From: Osmia lignaria lignaria
Taxonomy: Eukaryota; Arthropoda; Insecta; Hymenoptera; Megachilidae
Assembly: GCF_051020975.1 (NCBI RefSeq)
Contig: NC_135036.1
Coordinates: 9,238,001 to 9,302,000 of the forward strand
DNA: 64,000 nt
Direction: 5' to 3'
Every line of letters starts with the position of its first letter. Positions within the stretch are counted from its first letter, which is position 1. The notes beneath the pieces are model-generated. The model was not told the DNA's origin. It saw nothing but the letters and a program-made list of their open reading frames with translations, and searched no databases. This document shows, in pieces, positions 53,501-61,660 of the stretch. The position numbers and the translations under genes are program-made.

Positions 53501-53821
53501 CATCGCCTGCAAAGGATTCGTGGCGCCGTTCGTCGTGTTGACACCTAGTCCGCTGCTGTTGATACCCTGACCAGTGTTGGTGTTGTTGTTGTTGTTGCTG
53601 TTGCCGTTGGTGGCGGAGCCAGCGGTGTTAGTGGCGTTGCTCACACCGCCGCCGAGAGATTGCAAGGAGGGCGGCAGCGGCGGCGAGCCGGCGGGGGGCG
53701 CTGCCGGGCCCCCGAGGCACCGGCCCGACGGACCGGGGGCGGTTACGCTGCTGGGCGCTACCGGCACGCCGGCGTGCAGTGGTATTCCACCTGGGGGGCG
53801 CTGTGCCACCCTTACCGGCAT
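11129..53821 (-). CDS. Chi: Chip, LIM-domain-binding protein (LDB1/NLI/CLIM family)
   Basis: Nuclear adaptor that self-associates and binds LIM-homeodomain and LMO proteins, and in flies also GATA and bHLH factors, supporting enhancer-promoter communication. Ten coding exons, minus strand: 53821-52974, 26748-26673, 15243-15141, 14957-14785, 14684-14481, 13464-13341, 12289-12165, 12089-11855, 11808-11660 and 11578-11129. All phases join, giving 2487 nt (828 residues plus stop). In order: low-complexity Pro/His/Asn-rich N-terminus (1-283), NLI dimerisation domain (about 285-510, including WWDAFATEFFEDD and LCVILEPMQELMSRHK), basic nuclear-localisation signal SKRRKRK (516-522), LIM-interaction domain (about 566-588, DEDERLITRLENTQYDAAN), then a long Gly/Gln/Ala-rich tail (630-828). 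Vertebrate LDB1 is about 400 residues, so both ends are extended. The first ATG in the frame is at 53821. The core is near certain; the last two introns are less sure. Confidence 0.93.
11579..11659 (-). other. Chip intron 9 (81 nt, possibly retained)
   Basis: gtgagc...ccctag, with length divisible by three and phase 0 at both ends. It contains in-frame TGA and TAG, so retention would truncate the protein after SPAVSQ. Confidence 0.55.
11660..11808 (-). CDS. Chi: Chip coding exon 9 (residues 630-679, inferred)
   Basis: Acceptor 'ttccatgcag', donor GCG|gtgagc. It encodes YTLADLETEAFPGLAYLFQG and then a Gly/Gln-rich stretch with QDASQQQQDKKSPA. I do not recognise this segment from LDB proteins. 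It is accepted because it is protein-like, is bounded by good splice signals and joins exon 10 in frame. If the donor is not used, the frame ends at SPAVSQ and a TGA. Confidence 0.6.
11809..11854 (-). other. Chip intron 8 (46 nt, inferred)
   Basis: Very short proposed intron, gtagtc...atgcag. It is needed to move from the LIM-interaction-domain frame to the exon 9 frame. It is near or below the usual lower size limit for insect introns. Confidence 0.4.
11855..12089 (-). CDS. Chi: Chip coding exon 8 with LIM-interaction domain (residues 552-630)
   Basis: The acceptor 'ctccgcag' is clear. It encodes DVMVVGEPSLMGGDFGDEDE and RLITRLENTQYDAANSL, the LIM-interaction domain, then a Pro/His/Gly-rich segment (PPPHPHQFH, GNSWPPDRGPGPPQGG). 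I end it at CCTG|gtagtc in phase 1 because that restores a sensible frame in exon 9. Without splicing the frame ends about 30 codons later at a TGA. The start is certain, the end is a judgement. Confidence 0.85.
12165..12289 (-). CDS. Chi: Chip coding exon 7 with nuclear localisation signal (residues 510-551)
   Basis: A 125-nt exon, acceptor 'cttgcag', donor 'gtaagt'. It encodes ESQRPASKRRKRKGSTSGPG and later SKKRSPGPNFSLASQ. SKRRKRK is the basic nuclear-localisation signal found at this place in the LDB family. Ends in phase 0. Confidence 0.95.
12290..14480 (-). other. Chip introns 5 and 6
   Basis: Intron 5 is 13465-14480 and intron 6 is 12290-13340, separated by exon 6. Both have canonical ends. 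Open frames inside them on either strand look random, and no nested gene was seen. Confidence 0.8.
13341..13464 (-). CDS. Chi: Chip coding exon 6 (residues 469-510)
   Basis: A 124-nt exon, acceptor 'tttcag', donor 'gtaaga'. It encodes LCVILEPMQELMSRHKAYAL and SPRDCLKTTLFQKWQRMIAP, the end of the NLI domain. Ends in phase 1. Confidence 0.97.
14481..14684 (-). CDS. Chi: Chip coding exon 5 (residues 401-468)
   Basis: A 204-nt, phase 0/0 exon, acceptor 'tttcccag', donor 'gtaagt'. It encodes VCTEGRLILEFTFDDLMRIK, then SWHMAVRTHKELVPRSVVGM and MLEQLSKNITRQGITNSTL, continuing the NLI domain. Confidence 0.97.
14785..14957 (-). CDS. Chi: Chip coding exon 4 (residues 343-400)
   Basis: A 173-nt exon, acceptor 'ccttgcag', donor 'gtaaat'. 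It encodes IGRTLIPRYFRSIFEGGVTE then LYYNLKHPKESFHNTSITLD and CDHCVMVTHHGKPMFTK, the central NLI domain. Ends in phase 0. Confidence 0.97.
15141..15243 (-). CDS. Chi: Chip coding exon 3 (residues 309-343)
   Basis: A 103-nt exon, acceptor 'tgttacag', donor 'gtaagt'. It encodes ESDNLWWDAFATEFFEDDAT followed by LTLSFCLEDGPKRY, among the most conserved stretches of the NLI domain. It ends in phase 1; the split Thr codon is completed by exon 4. Confidence 0.97.
19900..20040 (+). other. GC-rich island with G-quadruplex-type sequence
   Basis: Within AT-rich intron 2. 19939-19964 reads GGG-T-GGG-AGAACCA-GGGG-TT-GGGGGG, which fits the four-tract quadruplex rule (loops of 1, 7 and 2). It is followed by 'gagggggccccacccccggggg'. 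The G-rich strand is opposite to the Chip coding strand. Confidence 0.5.
20921..20966. repeat. (TTC)15 microsatellite
   Basis: Uninterrupted trinucleotide run in Chip intron 2, a GAA/TTC tract. Confidence 0.95.
26673..26748 (-). CDS. Chi: Chip coding exon 2 (residues 283-308)
   Basis: A 76-nt exon between 'tgtccccag' and 'gtgagt'. It encodes RRHTPYFGQPDYRLYELNKR and then LQQRTE, the conserved start of the NLI domain (human LDB1 has a closely similar GRHTPYGNQTDYRIFELNKR). Phases 2/0 agree with both neighbours. Confidence 0.96.
28366..28384. repeat. Poly(T) tract
   Basis: Run of 19 T. It could be the tail of an old retroposed copy on the minus strand, but no element body was recognised beside it. 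Confidence 0.8.
34970..36140. promoter_or_regulatory. Cluster of dyads and a duplicated motif in intron 1 (candidate enhancer)
   Basis: It contains CTCAATC..GATTGAG (35030-35054), CCTGGCAC..GTGCCAGG (35257-35289) with a nested ACCTGGTGCCAGGT, and a 28-nt motif ('tgcattacgaggaaggatgc' and on) at 35383-35410 that recurs with few changes at 36109-36136. The regulatory role is inferred from motif density only. Confidence 0.25.
38535..38588. mobile_element. Miniature CCCTTTCGC inverted-repeat element
   Basis: CCCTTTCGCTCCG (38535-38547) faces CGGAGAAAGGG (38574-38584), followed by TTAA; a 2-nt gap is needed to align the arms. The ends match those of the element at 7219-7342, so it is probably a heavily deleted relative. 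Confidence 0.4.
47735..47935 (+). promoter_or_regulatory. Polypurine, GAGA-rich tract with (GAA)n
   Basis: About 200 bp almost free of pyrimidines on this strand, with many GAGAG repeats ('gagagcgagaggagagg', 'cagagagagagagggg') and an AGA/AAG microsatellite at 47886-47921. GAGAG is the core recognised by GAGA factor in flies. Binding here is untested. Confidence 0.4.
52840..52938. mobile_element. Short inverted-repeat element beside the Chip exon 1 donor
   Basis: CCCACCGACGA (52844-52854) faces TCGTCAGTGGG (52924-52934), arms matching at 10 of 11 positions. It is flanked by TTAA and TCAA and is about 91 bp long, with no coding capacity. It ends about 40 bp inside intron 1 from the exon 1 splice donor. 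Confidence 0.4.
52974..53821 (-). CDS. Chi: Chip coding exon 1 (residues 1-283)
   Basis: Starts at the only ATG in the frame (MPVRVAQRPPGG...). A purine (G) lies three bases before it. The frame stays open upstream to a TAA at 53960-53962, so about 46 codons without an ATG precede it. Composition is low-complexity: Pro/Gly-rich, then an Asn run (GNSNNNNNTNT), an alanine-rich stretch (QAMASAAASL), and a His/Pro/Gly/Met-rich region ending in DPFYCSPFGSHYF. It ends in phase 2 at AG|gtaaaa, and the split Arg codon is completed by exon 2. Fly Chip also has a long N-terminal extension before the RRHTPYFGQPDY core. Confidence 0.85.
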
Positions 53822-55640
53822 CACTCCCCCCTCCACGACGCCGTTCACCCTCTCCTCGAACTCCCGCCGGCTTGATGACTGGGCTACGAGCGCGGGAATC
53901 TCTTCTCTACTACTCGATGCCGTGCAACTTCTCCTTCGCTGATAGTCCCGCTCAGAGATTTAGGCGCGCTGCCACCGAATCCTTTGTTTTTTCCCTTTCA
54001 ATTCCTTTTCTTCAAATTGATCGACGCTCGACGACTCGTGTACACGATCAACGATCGAATACCAATCTTATTTAGAAACTCATCGATCACTCTGAGTAAT
54101 CACTGCGAGCGGAGGTTCACCGTGGTCGATAAATCACTGCACTTCGCGCGTATACTTTTCCTGACGTGAACTCGAGCAACCACGTGCCCTTGGTACAGGC
54201 GCTTCGGACGGAAGGGACGGCCACCTCGTTTCAAGTTTCTCGATATACTTCTACTAGCAACACTTCGGATCAACATTCCTCGGACGAGTCCATCGTTGAA
54301 CGCCAGTGTACTTTTCTTTCACTGGCAGGATTCGCTTTGTCTCGTAATTTTATCCAAGCCCACCCCCCTGGGTACACTCTTTCGATTCCTTCGATTCTGA
54401 ATCGAGAAACGCACGGTAACGCGTGCCACCTGTTCGCGTCTATCTAATCACCTATGTGCGGTTCCACCACCGAAACTTCAACATCTATGAAATCTGCGCG
54501 GTAACGACGCGTATCCTCGTCGAGAGACACGGTGCACTATTTCAAGCAAGATATCGTCGACGCACTGGAAAACTCCGTTTACCAAGGAATCACACACTTT
54601 GGTCAGCCTGTTTCTTGCCGCACAATGACGTTGAACGCGAAATCTCGACGATCACGGTTGCTCGTTTCGCTCGACTAAACTATTCTACGGGCGAGTAACT
54701 AAGAGCAAGCAGCGGTAGTTAATGGCAGCGGTCAGCTAGGGATCCGCGGGGGCACGTGGCCGTCACGTCGTCGGCGTCGCGGTGCGCACCTACGTCGCGG
54801 ACCAACGCTCCTCGTCTCCCGCCGCCCATCCTGCCGGCCTTCTTCTCCTCCTTCGGGCAACGCTTGCCACCGATTCCCCGCGGGAAGCTTAGCATCCCGT
54901 GTTGCGCGTTGATCTCTCAGTCGCCGCTTGCCGAGCCGAACGCTAAGCCCGCGTGAGCACGCTGCTGCTTTCCAACTGGATCGCCGCGTTCCCGCATAGT
55001 CCGCGCGACGAAAGCTTAATTACGAAAAAATCGAGCCCACTTTTCTCGTTGGTTACGCGAACGTCCCGGCCACGATTTCCACTCCTACAAACGAAATTGC
55101 CGCCAGACGACTATCACAGACTAAGAACACTGAAAGCACCGCGATCTCGCGCGCGCGCGCCCTCCTCTACACACGATTACCACCAAAGTGAACAAGAGAG
55201 GACGAAGAAGAAGACGATGAGGCTTGGAGGAAGGTACCGAGTGAAAGAGAGATAGACATAGGTGGAAGAGGAACGCGGGACAACACACGTAGCAGCGTGT
55301 CACGAAACAACAAACGACACCGTCCGCGAATGCCTGTACACTCGACGAGAGCAATCGCGTTACTGCGGAGCAGCAGGCGTGGAGGCGCTGCGGTCGCGTT
55401 CGAGCTTTCGAGGACAGACACGACGCTTTGGAAGGGGAGAGCCACGCGAGGACACCGGGTGGGGGAAAGTGAAGCGGAGCCACGGCGAAAGGAGCGTCGG
55501 AAGAGGGAGCAGGCTCACGCACGCTTCGAAAGGTGGGGAGCCACGTGAGCGTCCGATGCCCGATGCCCGACGATGCCCGCCGTGTCCACGGAACCGACGC
55601 GACCAGACGCGAGACACGACGTGCCACCCCTTGCTACCTT
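53822..55640 (-). promoter_or_regulatory. Chip 5' UTR / promoter region (inferred)
   Basis: CpG-dense sequence immediately upstream of the start codon, including a pure (CG)n tract near 55147-55161. I could not fix a transcription start, TATA box or 5' UTR exon. The strongest argument is position and composition. Confidence 0.4.
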
Positions 55641-58600
55641 TCAACCCTTTTTTTCATCCCTCCCCTTCACCCTTGCTTCGAATTCTTCGGCCAACTCTCT
55701 TCAACTACCTCGCGAGACCCCTGATAATTTCCTTATTTTTATATCGAGAAATTATATTGAGAAATTATTGGAGTAAAGACTGTGTGGTAAATCTGAAAGA
55801 AAAGAAAACGATAGCTGCCCCAAGGGATAAGCTTTTCTATTTGGCAAACGATCGCCGATTGAACGAGAAGCCGTACGTTCGTCAAAGTCCACTAAAAGGC
55901 GGTTTCACTTTCCGTGTGATCCAAATCGCCGGTGGTCCCGAGAAAACTACGGAGGATTGATTCCGTTAAGATCACAGAAGCCCAGAAATCCGATTTATCG
56001 TGTTCGGGGTCAAGTTGAACGCATTTGTACGGGCGTGATGAAGAAGAATGGTCTACTGCCTTGACGCGCGGCGCGTGCGAAAACGACGACCATCGCTCCT
56101 TCAACGTTCCACCTTATCAACCTTTTTCTTTCTCCAAATTGAATCATTCGAATTTAATTTTCTGACTGCCCAAGGCTTTCGAAAAGTCTAAAATTATAAT
56201 TCGATCGATCAAAGAATTAATAGCGTCAAAATTAGAGTACTTTCTCTTTGAAAGACACGAAATTTTCGCAATAGACTTTCCCTGCTTTTTTCATCGCGAC
56301 CATTTTTCTTCATCCGGTTAATCTTCCCTCCGGTGCAACCGACTCGCAAGACCGTAGGACATTTCCTTACCGGACAGAACGATATCGAGTCGATTACTTT
56401 TTAATCCTAAGTTACTTCTCCGGTAATCCGGTTATTAAGTCGTCCCGGTCTTTTTCGAAACTAGATTTACCAAAAAAATTGGCTCGTTGAAAGCTCAGGA
56501 ATCCCTTCGTTCTCAGCCCTGAATTTTAATCGAATAATAATTTTAGTCGTAGGAAGTAGGATATTGCTCGCTGCTCATTTCATTCGGATCCATTGAAAAT
56601 TCTTTTCAGAAGTGGAATAGAAGCTACTCCAGATCGTGAAGAGCGCGTGGAACAGGTTCGAAACGGTACAAAGCTAATAACGAGGCCCTAACCGCGACCT
56701 AAGGAACAGGACAGACTCAGGTAACTCGGTACTCCGGCTCGCAGGTAGAGTTTGAGACAACAGGTATCATTGTCCGAGGGCTAGCAGTGCCGCAAGGCGA
56801 ACGTTTTACAAAGCACTGGAAATTCCAGGTAACCTCCCTCTGTCCTTTCACGGAAAATAAACTTTCCCTCCCCCTTGGTCGCCTCTTTTATCGAGAATCA
56901 TCCAACCGGCTGATACACTTTCCACGATATACTCGTTTCCTTCTTCGTTTACTTTCTTCGATTCGCGTTACTCGTGCAGTTTCACTCGTATGTTCCGCGA
57001 AGATGGTTAACTTCGACGAATAAGAGAAAAGGTACTTAGTCTAGTGTGTACCTTTTACTTTCAAGGTTCGTCATTGAAAGTTTTATTGTAGGTCCATTAA
57101 TTTTCAGAGTACCGTTAGGTAGGGTCAGTCGTTTTTCGGGTCGTTTTCGAGTAGCCGAATTCAACTTCGTTTTGCAACTGAAAATATCATAGACTTCTAA
57201 CGATATTTCCCATTTCTACGCGTGGGTGGTTTCTGGTCTACGCGACGACCTTCTAGCAGAGTTCGGTCCTCCGATAGACTACCAAGAATTCCCTGGGACC
57301 ATTAATCTGCTGGCTGCGACACCCAGGGCCCGAGTCTCGTTCCCTCCCCCTTTTTTCCCTTCAGTCACCCCCTCCATTTCGGGCCAGGTAAGCGTGGCCC
57401 AGACCGAACCGTGGCATTGTCCGAGAAACGTTGGTGAAACGAGTCAGGTTGTTGCACCGATCAGAAACCACTATCGCGACCGGAAGCTACCACGATCTTC
57501 CAGTTAAACGAAGGTAGGGGGTTAATCGGTACGACGAGAGGGCGAGGTGCGTCGATTGTCCAGTAGAATACGAGAATAAATTAATGTCGTAAACGATTGC
57601 TTTCTGTCGTCTTTTTTAAAAAGAAAATAGGGGAATGGTTACGGTGAAAGTACTTGGGATTATTTAGGGTGATTTGGGTTACGGTTCGCTCAAGGGTACT
57701 TAAACCTTTCAGGACAAGGGACAATGGATTTTCTAAGTAACATTGAACAGTACTTAGAACGGATTTAGTTTATGGGGAGTGATTTTATAGTACCTGAAGA
57801 AAACTGTACTTCAAGAAACTTAGATTCCTCGATAATGATAAATCAATCACTAATCAAGTGTCCCATCAAAATGTTCTAACGAAAGGTGGTAGTTGGACAA
57901 TCCAAGCGATTTTCCATAGGACAGGTTGATCCTGACGGTCCATCAAGGAACGTTCAGGTGACTGGTGAAAAGTTCGTCAGGCTAGAGAAGAGAAGAGAAG
58001 GTAAGGCGAGCAGACCGACAGGCGTCGCGCAAGAAGGAACAATTAGAGGCCAAATAAAGACGAAGAAGCGAGTCACAGTCGAGCGGGTTCGCAACGAGCG
58101 TGTGTGTGATTTCGGTCACGCCGTGCGGCTGTACGTTGACCCCCGTAGAACCAGAGGAGAGAACGGAAAAAAAAATGAAGAAACACGGGTGCAGGCAGCT
58201 GAAAAAGGGAGAGAAAAAGACCGGCATCGCGGCGGAAGGGAGAGAAAGAGGGAACTGAAGAAAGGTGAAGTAAGAAGGGGGAATGTACGAAGGAACGAAG
58301 AGAGCATTTGCTCCTCACCGTTCCTTCTTTCTTCCTTCTCTGCACGGAGAGGGTTCCTCGACTCGCCTCGCGGTTCCAACTTGCTCGTTGCCACCACCGT
58401 GCGGAGAAGCCGAAGTAACCGAGCAAGATGGAACCACGATGGTGGAACGAGGAGAAACCATGCCGCGAAGAAGCTGGTAGGAAGAAAGAGAGCCAAGCCC
58501 GAGGAGAAACGTTCAGAAGGCTGAGAACTCACTCGGAGAGCAATCGAGGTGTACACCGCACTGATTCGCCCGATCCTGGGTCATTCGGACCCAGCCTTAC

Positions 58601-61480
58601 ATCCAATTCAAAACTGTCACGGTTTAGGTCAATTCAGAAATGTTAAGAAACTACCCCTTCACGTCCAAAATGCAAATTCGTGAAGGGACAGGCGACGAAG
58701 GTTTCGATATCAAAGAATCATCGAACGGTATCGAAAACAGTGCAAAGTGGCTTCTTTAAAGTAGAGTATCCTGTCGCGGCCGATAAGTAATCTTGTACCG
58801 GAACACTGGAGGCGTGGATACGAGCCCTTTAAGGGCAGTTCACGTGTATTCGACATGCGTATTACGCGTGCTCCACGGGATTTGTCACGCGCCGACTGAA
58901 CCTGCTCTCGCGATTACAAAGACCGCTCGAAACAGCTTTGTATTTCAATTTTAATTCTAATTCATGCGAACCACTTGTACCAATGTAATTTTCATCGAGA
59001 ATAAATCTAAATGAACCTAAGATACAGGGTGTTAGGAATTTACTGAGTATCGGGTGCGAAGACGCAATCTCGAGTATCTGTAAATCAGATCGAATGGAAA
59101 GTTTGCTAGATCTCGATGAGACTGGTGTTCAGGCTGTGGCGACGATGTCGCCAAGGAGTTAGCGGACAGCTACGGGTTAGATTGAGGCTGATCGGGTAAC
59201 CGCTAAGTATATCGAGCTTAGAGTACTTGAACGAGAGCCATCGATGGCCAAGGGTGCGATGCTTGTTTGCTCAATGACGCTGGGCTACCGAGGCGTTTAC
59301 CGATCTACAGGTGACTTTCCTTATTCCTTCGGCCTGTCTCCTTTCCTTCGACGATTAATTGGCTTTTTAGGGCTGTTACGAACCGCAACGACGACTCGAG
59401 TACAAGACAAGCTTGTAGGGTGAAATTGAAATTCATTGTGCGTCGAGAAGAGAGCGTAAACGATGGGATAAGGAAAACGAGTTAACCTCAGTTTCCTCTG
59501 GAACTAAGTACCACTTTCTACTTTAATTCATCCTATTTTTCTTTATCTCCCAAGATAGAGGGATAAAGAAATTGTTTCGGGAGTGGAACGTATCGAAAGG
59601 ACGTCGCGGAGGAGTAAACCGGTAATCTTTAGAGGTCATCTAATTATGCGGTAAAACAGCGTTAATTCGCGGTTAATTTCTTAACGAGATAACTCGTTGG
59701 CAAGGGAAAGGGTGGCGTGGTTAGAGCCTCTAATGGCTCCGCGTGGCTACGTCCGGCTAAATGAAAAAAAAAAAAGGGAGAAAAAAATAAAACGACGAAA
59801 GTGGGAGAGGAGTGGATGAGAAAAGAAACGGTGAGAGCGGTGTGTTAATTAATTGGCGCGTAATTAAAAGCCACAGCGATACACCGTTAGTTAGCTTGTC
59901 CCCCGAGTCGATACACTTCAAAGAATCCGTGAAGCTGAAAGATATCGGTTTAGCAGGCGCTACCCCGCGACAAGTAGACTTCCTTTTTTCCTTCTGACAC
60001 AGAACGTGAAACGGTGCGCGTGAAAAATCAGAGTAATTAAAAGAGAGAGGACAGGATGAAGATGATCGAGTGGACGGATCAAAGGGTGCGCGGATGATTC
60101 GAAAAAAATTTTGCCTCTGATCAAACACTCGACACTTTTCGCCGAGCACCGACTCTCTTTCCTGGACATAGTTTCATGTTCTGTTGCTTTTCGTCCTGAA
60201 TGACGTTGCTCTTCGACGAACTTGAAACTTCGAGATCTGTATTTTCGATAATATTTGAAAATCGTACTAAATCACACTATATGTATTGAATTAACTAAAC
60301 TTTGTACGAAATTGTTGAATAAATGAAAAATGAAAAAGTACAAAATGCGAGTCTCCAATTTTTTTTTTTCACTACCTATCAATGTTTGAGCACGGGTAGA
60401 AAAGTGGAAGGGTTGCAGAATCTTCCATCAAAATTCCCGTTGTTTCTTCCGCATCGATGCCCATCGAAATAATCGATGTTAAGCCGTGCGTGGGCGGGAT
60501 AATCCGCGTTTACAAAGCGCGAAACCGCGCCGAACGTAAAGATCAAAATAATTAAATGTCGCGATGACGTTACATCCGTCGTCACAACGGTCCTCGAGAC
60601 GATACTCCGAAGCGTTCTCTTCTCGGAGATCATTAAAGGGACGAGCCTGACGAAGATCCACTCGACAGAAGCACAGGTAAAGAAGTTTTTTCTTTTTTTT
60701 TTTTTATTACAAATATAGAAGAGAATCGCTTCACACTTTCAATCGGGGTCGCTTGAAAAAAATTGATGCGGTACGATCAAGATAACGATTACGGATCGAT
60801 AGGCGTGAAATATTCATTTTGATAAATGATTTCAAAGAGCGATGGTTGAACAAATTTTCGAACTCGAGTTTATTATTTGAAGAGGAAAAAATAGAATCGT
60901 TTGCGAGAGTAAAAGCGTGATTTAGAGTTTGGTCCAGGCGTCATAAATAAGATTCATAAGCCATGCTCGTATCTATTACTTTTACCGCTTCCCTCAGCGG
61001 CCGTACGAGAAAAAACGACGGAAAACACGTGGGATCGAGAATTCCTCCGCGGAAAAGTTTCCCCCTTGCTTTTCGCTCCACTTTTGGCCTCCGAGATTAT
61101 TCCCAGCCGACTTTGAAAGTGGCTACGAAGTTTTTTACGAGCACGTCTTCTTCGATACTCTCAGCCGTCCCCTGTTTTCTAATTATACACCGATTCTAAT
61201 TACATCGAACGGTTTGAAATCAAATACAAACTGTACGCGTTTAAATAATTTGTCGAATTAATTACCTTAGCTTAAAAAAACTAAATAAATCAATCTCATC
61301 TATGAACCCAGGACTCGTGTATTAAACATAAAGAATATCAATCAGGTACGATGCTACTGTTAAAGCATCCCTCGTGAAACAGTCAATTCATTTGTCTCGT
61401 CAAGGGAGGAGAACCTCTTGCAGTTTCCGAAATTCACAGCTGAGAACCACTGGCTACGCTCGGTCGAGTCTAGCGAGGGG
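55641..61480. other. Non-coding 5' flank, no gene recognised
   Basis: Mixed composition. Open frames of 60-210 codons (notably around 57880-58520) are rich in Arg/Lys/Glu because of purine-rich sequence and show no domain. It could hold upstream Chip 5' UTR exons or enhancers. Nothing definite was seen. Confidence 0.55.
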
Positions 61481-61660
61481 GTGAGGAATGAAGGAAGGTG
61501 TGGGTAGGGGTGGGTAGACCAAGAGAGCAAGAGAAAGAGAAAAGGGAGAGAACGAAGCAGAGTGAGATAGAGATGGAAAGAGAGAGATAGAGCGAGAAAT
61601 AGAGAGAAGGGTGCCGTAAGGGGGTTGGATGGAGTAAGAGGGGGGGAGCAGAGGTTGGTG
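61481..61660 (+). promoter_or_regulatory. Second GAGA/G-rich polypurine tract
   Basis: Purine-rich run with repeated 'agagagagatagagcgag' and 'gagagaacgaag' motifs, ending in G-runs (ggggggagcag). Similar in kind to 47735-47935, so one tract lies on each side of Chip exon 1. Confidence 0.35.

Noticed and set aside
57886..58524. 212-codon plus-strand frame upstream of Chip
   Set aside because: Arg/Lys/Glu-rich translation of purine-rich DNA with equally long frames on the opposite strand. It begins at a non-ATG codon.
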